Positions 15,571 through 23,242 are shown, counted from the first letter of the stretch. The stretch is 34,019 bases of DNA from an uncultured Candidatus Saccharibacteria bacterium (GCA_946538495.1 CAMNGP010000005.1:1-34019), one strand, 5' to 3'. Notes: generated by a model from the letters alone, not told the origin. Translations and numbers: made by a program.

Positions 15571-16662
15571 CAATGCATCACAGGTAAAGTCAAGCGACTC
15601 ATAATGAGCCTTGATGCCAGAAAAAGTCATATCAATCGAACCGTCATCTTTAATGGGCAAATAATAATTCAGGGCGTTCGCTGCGGTTAGTTGGTCTGCC
15701 GTTACTTCCTCAACTTTTAGATCAACAGGCTCATTATCAATAGCATCTTCGTCACTAGTCACTACATCTTTAGTCAAGGCAACCTTTGACAGCTTATTAG
15801 AAACAAACTCTACGCTAATACTAAGAGTACCAGAAGCTGCATCATTCTGTTCAGCTAGCTCTTCCTTCGTCAAGTTTCTCGTGCAACTTAAAGATTTATC
15901 AGTATCAGTAGTTGTGCTAGAATTTGAAGCCGTGTTATCATCGTCATCATCATCCACAACCACGGCATTGTTTGGCGTATTCGAACCGCTAGGCGTTGGT
16001 TCGGTCGGAGTGTTTAAAATGCTCATTATCAAAACACCTACCAAGGCAACAACTACCATAGCAGCAATAACTACTAAGATTACCAAAGTCTTGCTATTCT
16101 TCTTTCCGCCATCCATTGCATTTGGCTGACTAGAAATCTGGCCATCCGGTTGCGTAGCAGGATCATTAAACGAAACACTAGGAATCGGCCCTTCATCGGC
16201 CATGTCATTCATTACATCTGCGGGACCAGACACGGCAGAACCAATAGAACCAGGGGCTGGCGCAGCAGGAGTCATTGGAGCCTTTAGTTCTTCTTCCACC
16301 GGATCAGGCTGAGGAGTTGGCTCTGGGCGTAAAATCGCATCCATCGCCCCTACACCGTTTTGCACCGGTAAAGGCGGATTAATCGTAGTATTAACAGACG
16401 GCCTTATGACTGGATTAACGGGCGCCGCATTTACGGGAGCAACTGGTGCTACAGGTGCTGGCCTGGCTGACGCAATCGGCTCTGGCGGAGTCACTGGATC
16501 CACTGAGGCAACAGGCGCCTCTAGCTGCAAAGTTGCTGGCTTAATTACAGGTGGCTCACTCACCACTGGAGATTCTGACGCTACGGTTGGCGCTGGTGTC
16601 GGAGCAGGCGTAGGCGCTGGCGTGGGTGTCGGCGTTGGTGTTTGAGAATTCGTTGGATCCAT
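15568..16662 (-). CDS. Proline-rich single-pass membrane protein, unknown function
   Basis: 364 residues. The N-terminal half (1-185) is rich in Pro, Ala, Val and Thr and opens with alternating TP and AP dipeptides (about 8-27); it should be disordered and cytoplasmic. One membrane segment lies at about 188-213. An Asp run (DDDDDD) and Ser/Thr-rich linker lead to a C-terminal globular part of about 110 residues outside, with cysteines at CTRNL and FTCDAL. No family is recognised. AAAGGA lies about 8 nt before the ATG. The dipeptide run is encoded by near-repetitive GC-rich codons prone to slippage. The coupling to metG is probably positional only. Confidence 0.8.
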   Translation of the reverse strand: MDPTNSQTPTPTPTPAPTPAPTPAPTVASESPVVSEPPVIKPATLQLEAPVASVDPVTPPEPIASARPAPVAPVAPVNAAPVNPVIRPSVNTTINPPLPVQNGVGAMDAILRPEPTPQPDPVEEELKAPMTPAAPAPGSIGSAVSGPADVMNDMADEGPIPSVSFNDPATQPDGQISSQPNAMDGGKKNSKTLVILVVIAAMVVVALVGVLIMSILNTPTEPTPSGSNTPNNAVVVDDDDDDNTASNSSTTTDTDKSLSCTRNLTKEELAEQNDAASGTLSISVEFVSNKLSKVALTKDVVTSDEDAIDNEPVDLKVEEVTADQLTAANALNYYLPIKDDGSIDMTFSGIKAHYESLDFTCDAL

Positions 16663-16717
16663 TTCGATATTCCTTTTATTGTGTTATTAAAATTATTATG
16701 CTTATTTCTTCATATAA

Positions 16718-16746
16718 ATAATATCACAAAACAACAATAATATCAA
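16718..16746 (-). promoter_or_regulatory. Promoter of the proline-rich membrane protein gene
   Basis: Minus strand: TTGATA (16741-16746), a 17-nt spacer and TGATATTAT with the hexamer TATTAT (16718-16723). The start codon is 55 nt downstream, so there is a leader with an AAAGGA site. Confidence 0.5.
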
Positions 16747-16748
16747 AA

Positions 16749-18614
16749 CTATCTACCCGAAAAACCGCCTCCGCCGCCTCCGCCGCCGGAAAAACCACCA
16801 CCGCCACCACCAGAGAAACTCGAAGAAGAGCCGCCACCTGAGCTAGACATTGTGGTTGCCGTAGTGGCATAGGAAGCCGCCGTGCTCAAACTCCTAGTTA
16901 TTTCAGATATCATTATGCCATTCATCAAATAGTTCGGCTCTGCAATCTCCTCAACTTCACAATACTCCTTCATCTCATTCATCCAACTTTCTTCCAATCC
17001 AAATACCGCAGCGTATGGTAATAATTTCTCATATAGTTTCACAATACCTTTCGGCGAAACATCGGCACCCTCCACGCTTTGTAGCAGTTTCAAACGCTCC
17101 GCCTCGGCCATTTCTATATAAAGCTTTAAACCGTCCATATATCGCGAAGCTTCTAAACCCTTATTTGTATGATTACGATACTTCTGTGCCACGCCACTCA
17201 GAATTGCGCATATTATCACGGTCAGTACAATCACAATCAACGCCTGCTGGAAAAAGTATTCCTCGCCAACCATTATCCTACCATAAGTATAACTGATATC
17301 TAAAACGTCTTCCGCCATAGCTAACACAAACATCCCCGCCATAATCACAATCGGCACTATTATAAAAGTCATAGTAATCACATAGAAAATAACACTATTT
17401 TTGCTTTCTCCGGTCTTATAACTTTTTTCAACTAACTCATCATTTTTCAAATCATTGAGAATCTTCTTCTCCATCGAGTTTCTAAGCGAAATCAAAGTCG
17501 TAGTGGCGGTGCGCCTTTTTATGGCTATCTCTTCGCCCACCTCAGGTTTTGTCCCACCATTTAAAATCGCTAGTAGATTCAGATCTTCTTCTCGCAAGCC
17601 GTCCAACTTATTAACCAGCAAACTCCATTTCTTTTTCTCGAGCTTTTTAAGTTCAACATTTTTGTTCACAAGCATTTCTAGCAGCATTGCCACTTTTGCA
17701 TCTTTCTTCTTGCCGATATATAGCTCAGCCATCTCTGCCAACGTGTAATCTTTACTTGGTTGATATTCTGGTTTCACAAAAATTCCCTTGTAATATTTTG
17801 CCTTATCACGCGATTTCGCAAATTTCCAAACAAAGCGCATAATCACTAAAAGACATACTCCAATTAGCCCTAACATTAGCCAAACATACGTATAATCCTC
17901 TTCTGGCGCCGGAATCGTAAAGCTATCAGGTTTTAGTTCCACGTCAAATGTTAAATTTTCATGTGATTTCAAATTCTCTGCCCTAAATTCAACGCCGTCC
18001 GAAATCTCCTCAGTCACACATCTTTCCTGCCCACTTACGCCATAAGAACCCACATAACACCAGCTATCTCCCGTAAAAACACTTTTATCCTCAAAATGCA
18101 GCCTTGCTGTTACTGAGTCAAATCTTTGCGTGGCGCCATTGCCATTGGTATCCCAATATAGTTCTTGATAAGTCTTTCCGATACTTGTAAATTCTGTCAC
18201 AACTTTTTCAAATTCGTATTCAAAAACATATACTTGCTTGCCTAGTACATATTCTTCCGTGCCAGTACATACTGAATAATAATCATATCCCTTTTCAATA
18301 CTATAAATCGGTTCCGGTTCGCCATTTCTCGTAATCGTAATATCCTCCCGCGTTAATCTCGGCAAAGTGATATTCGAGCCGCCATGATTTGTAAATGGAA
18401 TCTGGCGACAAATCCCTTTATTCTGATTAAAATTCGGAAAGACCGCCGTCACACTTTCTTTTACTTTTAAATGTGATATGCCATCTTCACTCTTTGTGAG
18501 ATAATAATCCCCCGTAAAATCACTGAAATAAAAATCATTTACATCTACTGCACTCACCGGCGCAACCGCAAAAAATGATATTAATAATGCTAAAGCTAAA
18601 AACATCCTTTTCAT
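16749..18614 (-). CDS. DUF2207 membrane protein with Gly-rich C-terminus
   Basis: 621 residues from ATG 18614. A signal peptide (1-22, ending PVSA) is followed by an exported beta-rich domain (about 25-235) of DUF2207 type, TM1 (about 240-262), a cytoplasmic charged domain, TM2 and TM3 (about 400-428 and 450-472), a second cytoplasmic domain, and a tail of SSGGGSSSS and GGGGGGFSGGG runs. DUF2207 proteins are widespread in bacteria but their function is unknown. The Gly-rich end is a usual family trait. The start at 18614 is chosen over the longer frame from 18635 because a TGTTATAAT box lies 6 nt upstream, within the longer frame. Confidence 0.88.
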   Translation of the reverse strand: MKRMFLALALLISFFAVAPVSAVDVNDFYFSDFTGDYYLTKSEDGISHLKVKESVTAVFPNFNQNKGICRQIPFTNHGGSNITLPRLTREDITITRNGEPEPIYSIEKGYDYYSVCTGTEEYVLGKQVYVFEYEFEKVVTEFTSIGKTYQELYWDTNGNGATQRFDSVTARLHFEDKSVFTGDSWCYVGSYGVSGQERCVTEEISDGVEFRAENLKSHENLTFDVELKPDSFTIPAPEEDYTYVWLMLGLIGVCLLVIMRFVWKFAKSRDKAKYYKGIFVKPEYQPSKDYTLAEMAELYIGKKKDAKVAMLLEMLVNKNVELKKLEKKKWSLLVNKLDGLREEDLNLLAILNGGTKPEVGEEIAIKRRTATTTLISLRNSMEKKILNDLKNDELVEKSYKTGESKNSVIFYVITMTFIIVPIVIMAGMFVLAMAEDVLDISYTYGRIMVGEEYFFQQALIVIVLTVIICAILSGVAQKYRNHTNKGLEASRYMDGLKLYIEMAEAERLKLLQSVEGADVSPKGIVKLYEKLLPYAAVFGLEESWMNEMKEYCEVEEIAEPNYLMNGIMISEITRSLSTAASYATTATTMSSSGGGSSSSFSGGGGGGFSGGGGGGGGFSGR

Positions 18615-18620
18615 GACTTC

Positions 18621-18629
18621 ATTATAACA
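18621..18629 (-). promoter_or_regulatory. Extended -10 of DUF2207 gene, leaderless start
   Basis: TGTTATAAT on the minus strand; 6 nt separate TATAAT (18621-18626) from the ATG at 18614. No ribosome site. Confidence 0.65.
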
Positions 18630-18645
18630 TGTCAAAGCGGCCCAA

Positions 18646-20067
18646 TCACATCAAAGATTGCGCATAAAGCGCCAATTCTTCTTTTAAAAACCCATCTTCA
18701 AGCTTTTCCAGTTCTGCCATAAATCTTGGCGCCTGTCGTTTTAATCTTGCCTGGCGATAACTTTCATAAGATTCCATTTCCGATTCCGATAATGACTGTG
18801 GATAATTTCGACCCTTATAGTGCAGTAGCAACTCCGGCAATCTTGGGTCATGAAAATCAGGATGAAAGTCCGCCAGTTTGTTTAAATCGGCATTTCGTAC
18901 AGCAGCCACTTTTATTCTGTCGTTATCATTCAAGAATCCTTCATATAGCGCAACTTCTGGCTCAATTGCCTCGGGGAACTCTGGTCGGTTCTCGTACTCA
19001 CTTCGCATTTTTTCAGCAAACTCAGGATGCGCAAGCAAAGTCTGCAAATTCTTTTCGACTATTTCTTTCGAAAGTCCAATCTTCTCCCACCCGTTTTCAC
19101 TGTCTAATACCGATATCGGCGCCACCGCTGGGCACTTGTTATAGCATAATTCCTTAACAATTGGAAAGTAGGAAACGGAGCGGTCATGCACGGTGTGCTC
19201 TACGGGGCATGAAGACTTGGCCGGAGCAACCTGGAGCGTACCCGAAGGGCACGCTGCACGTGACCGCTCCGTTTCCCGCAAATCGTCAAGACCATATCTC
19301 AAATCAAATACCAAAACATTACCATTACGCCCAGTCGTTAGCGGAAAAGCCACTGTGGTTTTATTATGTTCCGATGAATATCTTCCCGAAGCATACACAA
19401 ACGGAGTTTTATTTTCAAGGTTTACTATTTTTTGCACATCTTTTTTGCCTCGAATTTTATACAAGAAGTCAAAAAGCTTCGGCTGCTTTTCCTTGATTAA
19501 TTTAGCCACCGCAATTGTCGCATATACATCCGACAACGCATCGTGCGCATGCTCATGCGCCACACCATTAAGTTTGGTAATTAATTCCAGTCGATTCGTT
19601 GCCCTACCATCCTCCGTAAAAGGCCATTCTATTCCTTCTGGCCTTAAGGCCCTAGTTAATCTCACCACATCCAGCATATCCCATCTCGATCGACCATCTT
19701 TCCATTCCCATTCATATGGATCATAAAAATTTCGCCACAGAATCGCTCGCATGAATTCATCATCAAATCGCACAGTATTATAACCCACCGCAATCGTTCC
19801 TGGCGTAAAAATCTCCTCCATAGCATATTTAACAAATTCTGCTTCGCTAATCCCATCCCTCAAAGTATCTTGTGGAGTAATTTTAGTCACATTAATCGCT
19901 CCTGGGCTAGGCAAAGCATCGTCAGTCATTTTAACTAAAACATTAACAGGTTCATCAATCGGCTCTAAATCTAGAGTAGTCCGCTGCCCCGCAAATTGCA
20001 TAATACGATCTTCACGCGCATTTAGCCCACTAGTTTCCAAATCATAAAAGAAAAAAATATTATCCAT
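18646..20067 (-). CDS. sbcB: Exodeoxyribonuclease I (DEDDh) with in-frame palindromic insert
   Basis: 473 residues from ATG 20067. The DEDDh exonuclease domain has D9 and E11 in FYDLETSG, the NTVRFDDEF motif matching the ExoI NNVRFDDE segment, and HAHDALSDV with the catalytic His and Asp. The C-terminal ExoI region has the conserved NKCPAVAP segment. It degrades single-stranded DNA 3' to 5' in recombination and mismatch repair. Residues about 264-299 are encoded by a GC-rich 106-bp element with terminal inverted repeats (19171-19276); they are Cys/Pro/Ser-rich, unlike the rest. The element falls in the variable linker between DLRYG and ELCYNKCP, so activity may survive. The start is set by a TATAAT box 6 nt upstream; the frame is open back to 20124 but that extension overlaps a terminator. 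Confidence 0.93.
   Translation of the reverse strand: MDNIFFFYDLETSGLNAREDRIMQFAGQRTTLDLEPIDEPVNVLVKMTDDALPSPGAINVTKITPQDTLRDGISEAEFVKYAMEEIFTPGTIAVGYNTVRFDDEFMRAILWRNFYDPYEWEWKDGRSRWDMLDVVRLTRALRPEGIEWPFTEDGRATNRLELITKLNGVAHEHAHDALSDVYATIAVAKLIKEKQPKLFDFLYKIRGKKDVQKIVNLENKTPFVYASGRYSSEHNKTTVAFPLTTGRNGNVLVFDLRYGLDDLRETERSRAACPSGTLQVAPAKSSCPVEHTVHDRSVSYFPIVKELCYNKCPAVAPISVLDSENGWEKIGLSKEIVEKNLQTLLAHPEFAEKMRSEYENRPEFPEAIEPEVALYEGFLNDNDRIKVAAVRNADLNKLADFHPDFHDPRLPELLLHYKGRNYPQSLSESEMESYESYRQARLKRQAPRFMAELEKLEDGFLKEELALYAQSLM
19171..19276. repeat. 106-bp palindromic element inserted in sbcB
   Basis: The ends are exact 16-bp inverted repeats: GGAAACGGAGCGGTCA at 19171-19186 and TGACCGCTCCGTTTCC at 19261-19276. 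Pairing continues imperfectly inward (TGCA and GTGTGC on the left with GCGTGC and TGCA on the right). The element is clearly richer in GC than the surrounding gene and is read in frame without stops. It has no room for a transposase. No second copy is visible in this window. Confidence 0.8.
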
Positions 20068-20073
20068 AGATCT

Positions 20074-20079
20074 ATTATA
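20074..20079 (-). promoter_or_regulatory. -10 of sbcB, leaderless start
   Basis: TATAAT on the minus strand, 6 nt before the ATG at 20067, with no ribosome site. The U-run of the preceding terminator ends about 11 nt upstream, so the -35 region lies in the hairpin. Confidence 0.6.
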
Positions 20080-20090
20080 CCTTATTTCAG

Positions 20091-20122
20091 AAAAAGGAGC
20101 GCCCCCGAGAAACCTCGGGGGC
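20091..20122 (-). terminator. Terminator of the 136-aa membrane protein gene
   Basis: A perfect 9-bp stem, GCCCCCGAG with CTCGGGGGC (20101-20122), and a 4-nt loop. On the minus strand it is followed by GCTCC and a U5 run (20091-20095). Confidence 0.85.
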
Positions 20123-20128
20123 ATTGAG

Positions 20129-20539
20129 TCAGAAACGGCGGTTCGGGTTCACATATAGTGTACCCGGATTGCGCGAGAGCTTATCCTTAAGCTCTTGGTA
20201 TTTTCGCTCCGACACAATCGTAGCGAGCACACCAAGTGCAACCCACACCGCTACGGTACAAACCGCTATGATGACAAGGGCAAGCACAACTCCGCGCCAA
20301 CCTTCAAGCAGGCCAGCAAGAGCGTCGCTCACTTCCATCAGCATTAAGATGGAGAACAAGAGCGTACCGCCAAACCTCGAGAGGGCCAAAACCCTCACGT
20401 TGTCGGCGCAGTTCACAATCCTGCGCAGCTGATCAGGCTTGTTGGCCCTTTCAAACTGCCAGCGGCCGAAAGCCGCCAGCCATGTCACAAACGCCGTTAC
20501 CGCAATGGCCACGAACGGCCAAAAAAGCCTATCCGCCAT
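20129..20539 (-). CDS. Small three-helix membrane protein A (136 aa), unknown
   Basis: 136 residues with three hydrophobic segments (about 4-24, 56-76 and 84-106), a basic stretch between the first two (RWQFERANKPDQLRR) and a charged C-terminal tail rich in Arg and Lys. No family is recognised. The DNA is visibly richer in GC than its neighbours and uses GC-rich Arg, Ala and Gly codons, suggesting transfer or an unusually strong expression bias. A GGAG site precedes the ATG. It is a single-gene unit with a near-perfect promoter and its own terminator. The adjacent 134-aa gene has the same size, layout and composition, so the two may be distant paralogues. Confidence 0.8.
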   Translation of the reverse strand: MADRLFWPFVAIAVTAFVTWLAAFGRWQFERANKPDQLRRIVNCADNVRVLALSRFGGTLLFSILMLMEVSDALAGLLEGWRGVVLALVIIAVCTVAVWVALGVLATIVSERKYQELKDKLSRNPGTLYVNPNRRF

Positions 20540-20577
20540 ATCATCTCCTAACTTACAAGACGACAGTCTACATTTAT

Positions 20578-20606
20578 ATTATATCACAAATATAATTATA
20601 TGTCAA
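20578..20606 (-). promoter_or_regulatory. Consensus promoter of the 136-aa gene
   Basis: Minus strand: TTGACA (20601-20606), exactly 17 nt, then TATAAT (20578-20583) preceded by TGA. This is the best match to the sigma-70 consensus in the window. The leader is about 35 nt with a GGAG site. Confidence 0.85.
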
Positions 20607-20627
20607 TTATTTCGAAGCAAAGAAGAT

Positions 20628-20649
20628 GCCCCCAGGCAATTCTGGGGGC
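20628..20649 (-). terminator. Terminator of the 134-aa membrane protein gene
   Basis: An 8-bp stem, GCCCCCAG with CTGGGGGC, and a 6-nt loop, followed on the minus strand by ATCTTCTTT. A second imperfect hairpin (about 20653-20675) lies between it and the stop codon. The stem resembles the terminator of the neighbouring 136-aa gene. Confidence 0.75.
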
Positions 20650-20684
20650 ATAACCCCCAGGATTTCCTGAGGGCATTGCGTCCG

Positions 20685-21089
20685 TTACTGGTGATTGCGC
20701 TCCCACTCGCGCAGCATGCGATTGTGACGCAGCCTTGCGAGCCTATCGCGACACTCAAGAGCATCGCGATAATCAATATAATAGAACGGAACCACCGCCA
20801 GGGCAATTAGGCATAGAGTCAGCCAAAGGCCAACCTCACCCGCCATTTCAGCGGCTCCGTACGGCGTCTCTGGATTGGCCTCGAAAAAGGCGTAGACGCC
20901 GTCTACCCCACCTAGGCCAAGCAACAAGTAGCCACACGAAATGACCACGCCGACAAAACACCAGAGCCTAATTAGGCTTTTGTCCTCCCCGTCGCGCGCC
21001 AGGTTGCCAATGTTGAACCTGATAGCCACACGGGCTACAACAACTATTGTAAAACAGGCCACGAAACGGACAACACCGATAATGCTCAT
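20685..21089 (-). CDS. Small three-helix membrane protein B (134 aa), unknown
   Basis: 134 residues with three hydrophobic segments (about 4-24, 41-61 and 84-104) and a strongly basic C-terminal tail (RDRLARLRHNRMLREWERNHQ). No family is recognised. Like its 136-aa neighbour it is richer in GC than its surroundings, is a single-gene unit with its own promoter and terminator, and places short charged loops between helices. AAAGGGGG lies just upstream of the ATG. The leader of about 60 nt carries an 8-bp hairpin at its 5' end. Confidence 0.8.
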   Translation of the reverse strand: MSIIGVVRFVACFTIVVVARVAIRFNIGNLARDGEDKSLIRLWCFVGVVISCGYLLLGLGGVDGVYAFFEANPETPYGAAEMAGEVGLWLTLCLIALAVVPFYYIDYRDALECRDRLARLRHNRMLREWERNHQ

Positions 21090-21124
21090 TTTTACCCCCT
21101 TTAATCTGCATTAATGAGCTTGCG

Positions 21125-21145
21125 AGGCCTTCCCGTTGAAAGCCT
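21125..21145 (-). other. 5' leader hairpin of the 134-aa gene
   Basis: On the minus strand AGGCTTTC pairs with GAAGGCCT over 8 bp (one G-U pair) with a 5-nt loop. It begins a few bases after the expected transcription start, so it may cap and stabilise the mRNA 5' end. Confidence 0.5.
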
Positions 21146-21154
21146 ATACTCTAT

Positions 21155-21183
21155 ATTATACCACAAGCATCATAAAAAGTCAA
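21155..21183 (-). promoter_or_regulatory. Promoter of the 134-aa gene
   Basis: Minus strand: TTGACT (21178-21183), 17 nt, then TATAAT (21155-21160) preceded by TGG, so both a -35 and an extended -10 are present. Confidence 0.85.
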
Positions 21184-21194
21184 TACAACCTCTG

Positions 21195-21920
21195 TTATTC
21201 GCCGGCATTCACCATCTCGTCATAATCCATGCCGTAGCTAGCATATTGCAATCTCATATAAGCCGCATCTAAATCACTCGCCAAAGTCTTTAGCGGGTCT
21301 TCCTTAGCCTTAGTCATAATCAAGAATTTAAGAGGTTTGTTCTTGCCACCACAAATATCCATCGAATCACCATAAGCCAATTCGCCAGGCACCGTAATCT
21401 CACGAATGCCGCCGATACGCATCCCTTCTACGCCTTGATTCCAACCTTCAATCATGCCTAGTGACGCATCCAAAATCTTAGCAAACGCCGTAGGGTTATC
21501 ATTGTTATCAAATGAAGAATCAAAAACCGATTCATCCGCACACCAACCTACGTAATACGCCAAATATTCTGCATTATCCTTGCTAATTTTATCCCCAGAA
21601 CCTTTCTCCAAATCCTTTACCTGCAAACCATCTTCATTAGCACTTGTTTCGTTATACGCCTTAATCTCTGATTTGTAAGCAATAAAACGATCATAATCAT
21701 CCTTCGTTTTTTCGGAAAATTCTGCTTGCAACTTATTATAAGCCTCTTGATATTCCGCTACCTTAGCCTGATCTACATTTGTATCACCCGAAGATGAACT
21801 ACTCCCGCCATTTAAAATAATGGCAGCATAGCTAGCAATAATCGAGCCAAGCATTAACACTGCAATTAGTGCAATAAAGATTCTCTGTTTTGTACTGGTT
21901 TTTAACTCTTTCTCATCCAT
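21195..21920 (-). CDS. Membrane-anchored FKBP-type peptidyl-prolyl isomerase
   Basis: 241 residues from ATG 21920. A short basic cytoplasmic start, one membrane segment (about 15-38), a Ser-rich linker, a helical region and an FKBP domain (about 90-205) with the signature GMIEGWNQGVEGMRIGG and ITVPGELAYGD. It should catalyse prolyl cis-trans isomerisation in exported proteins outside the membrane. A longer frame exists from GTG 21935, but GGAG lies 9 nt before the ATG at 21920, which I prefer. The promoter sits directly behind the rplO terminator. Confidence 0.92.
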   Translation of the reverse strand: MDEKELKTSTKQRIFIALIAVLMLGSIIASYAAIILNGGSSSSSGDTNVDQAKVAEYQEAYNKLQAEFSEKTKDDYDRFIAYKSEIKAYNETSANEDGLQVKDLEKGSGDKISKDNAEYLAYYVGWCADESVFDSSFDNNDNPTAFAKILDASLGMIEGWNQGVEGMRIGGIREITVPGELAYGDSMDICGGKNKPLKFLIMTKAKEDPLKTLASDLDAAYMRLQYASYGMDYDEMVNAGE

Positions 21921-21950
21921 TTCTGTAAACTCCACTTAAATAATAGATAC

Positions 21951-21959
21951 ATTATACCA
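21951..21959 (-). promoter_or_regulatory. Extended -10 of FKBP gene
   Basis: TGGTATAAT on the minus strand (TATAAT at 21951-21956), a few bases behind the rplO terminator U-run. The leader to the ATG at 21920 is about 24 nt with a GGAG site. Confidence 0.65.
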
Positions 21960-21961
21960 CG

Positions 21962-21989
21962 AAAAATAACCCCCGAAGAGGTTATTTTT
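21962..21989. terminator. Terminator after rplO, symmetric
   Basis: A 10-bp stem, AAAAATAACC with GGTTATTTTT, and an 8-nt loop. It ends the minus-strand ribosomal operon; its U-run leads straight into the FKBP promoter. Confidence 0.85.
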
Positions 21990-22002
21990 CATTTTTTAAG
22001 GT

Positions 22003-22470
22003 TTATTTGTCTGCCTTAGCAGCAGGTCGCTTAAAGATTGCAACTTTCTTAAACGAACCCCCAGCCTTTTTGATAGCCTGAACGGCAGTCTTGGAAGCAA
22101 ATTGCGTCTCAAGATCAATCTTAGCAGTGAGCTCGCCACGCGTAATCACTTTGACCTTAGCAAAAGGTGAAGTAATCAAGCCAGCTTCGGCCAAGATATA
22201 ATTATCGACCTTGCCCTTCAAATCGTTTAGACGATCGGTATAAACGACCTCGGCCTTAGTGTGAAAAGATTTAAATCCTTTAATCTTTGGTACAGCCTGC
22301 ATAATTGCACGCTGACCGCCCATGAAGCCTCGCGGCATCTTGTTGTGACCGGCACGAGACTTTTGACCCTTAGTACCACGACCAGCAGTTTTACCCTGGC
22401 CAGCCGCAATACCACGGCCTTTGCGCGTAGGGCGCGTATTTTTTGCAACGTTTAAATCATTGTATTTCAT
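22003..22470 (-). CDS. rplO: 50S ribosomal protein L15 (uL15)
   Basis: 155 residues, normal for L15. It has the basic Gly-rich N-terminus (RKGRGIAAGQGKTAGRGTKG) and the conserved GFMGGQ segment. It binds 23S rRNA late in 50S assembly. Its ATG shares one base with the rpsE stop (TAATG), so translation is coupled. In most bacteria rpmD (L30) lies between rpsE and rplO and secY follows; neither is here, and a terminator follows at 21962-21989. Confidence 0.97.
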   Translation of the reverse strand: MKYNDLNVAKNTRPTRKGRGIAAGQGKTAGRGTKGQKSRAGHNKMPRGFMGGQRAIMQAVPKIKGFKSFHTKAEVVYTDRLNDLKGKVDNYILAEAGLITSPFAKVKVITRGELTAKIDLETQFASKTAVQAIKKAGGSFKKVAIFKRPAAKADK

Positions 22471-23240
22471 TACTTATCCTCCTTTTTCGAGGTGGCCTTT
22501 TTGGTAGCTGTCTTTGCAGCTGCAGGCTTTTTGGCTGCAGTTTTCTTAGTAGCGGCCTTTTTGGCTGCTGGCTTCTTTTCTGCAGGCACATCTGCCTCTA
22601 CATTCTTTTCTACCTTTTCGGCCTTTTTATCTTGCTTGGCGCCAAGCCATTCTTTGCGTGGAACCTGCTGGCGCAAGCCTTCGATTACTGCATATGCAAT
22701 GTTTACCTTATTGGTAGAACCGAGTGATTTAGAAATCAAGTTCTTTACACCGGTCAAACCCATAATTGATCGCACAGTACCACCGGCAATAATACCAGTA
22801 CCAGGAGCAGCCGGTTTCATCAATACGTCAGCACCAGTTACCTTGGTGCGAGTTTCGTGGCAGATTGTTTCACCATCGACATTAAAGGTAATCATGGTTT
22901 TCTTGGCTTTGGAAGTAGCTTTAGCAACAGCAGTAGTTACATCGTTACCCTTAGCAACACCAATACCAACCTTGTTTTTGTGATTACCGATTGCGACCAA
23001 TGCCTTAAAGCGCATTCTACGACCACCAGCCACCGTACGCGAAACACGATCTACGGCGATAGTAATAGTGTCAAACTCTTTTGGACCAGCATCGGCACGT
23101 ACGCGATCACGACGGTTACGTCTATCCATTCTTCGCCCAGCGATGTCACGAGTTTGCTTAGTAGCCGCCACCTTGTCTTCCATCTTCAAGGTGCCAGATT
23201 TATTAATAACTCTTGGGGCTTTTTTATCAGTTTCAACCAT
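22470..23240 (-). CDS. rpsE: 30S ribosomal protein S5 (uS5) with histone H1-like C-terminal tail
   Basis: 256 residues against about 165 in most bacteria. The S5 core runs from about 52 to 205 and includes the S5 N-terminal segment with VAGGRRMRFKALVAIGN and the C-terminal segment with GIIAGGTVRSIMGLTGV. A 50-residue N-terminal extension and a C-terminal tail of about 50 residues are added; the tail consists of KKPAAKKAATKK-type repeats like those of histone H1. S5 contributes to decoding fidelity near the mRNA entry channel. GGAG lies 8 nt before the ATG inside the end of rplR. Confidence 0.96.
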   Translation of the reverse strand: MVETDKKAPRVINKSGTLKMEDKVAATKQTRDIAGRRMDRRNRRDRVRADAGPKEFDTITIAVDRVSRTVAGGRRMRFKALVAIGNHKNKVGIGVAKGNDVTTAVAKATSKAKKTMITFNVDGETICHETRTKVTGADVLMKPAAPGTGIIAGGTVRSIMGLTGVKNLISKSLGSTNKVNIAYAVIEGLRQQVPRKEWLGAKQDKKAEKVEKNVEADVPAEKKPAAKKAATKKTAAKKPAAAKTATKKATSKKEDK

Positions 23241-23242
23241 AA

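Noticed and set aside
18646-18648. UGA read as glycine (Gracilibacteria/SR1 code)
   Set aside because: UGA ends sbcB, ctpA (overlapping the next ATG) and the 863-aa gene at the natural family or gene ends, and no gene has an in-frame UGA needing decoding.
19171-19276. Insertion sequence or transposon
   Set aside because: It has inverted ends but only 106 bp and no transposase; it does not break the gene. A non-autonomous palindromic element fits better.
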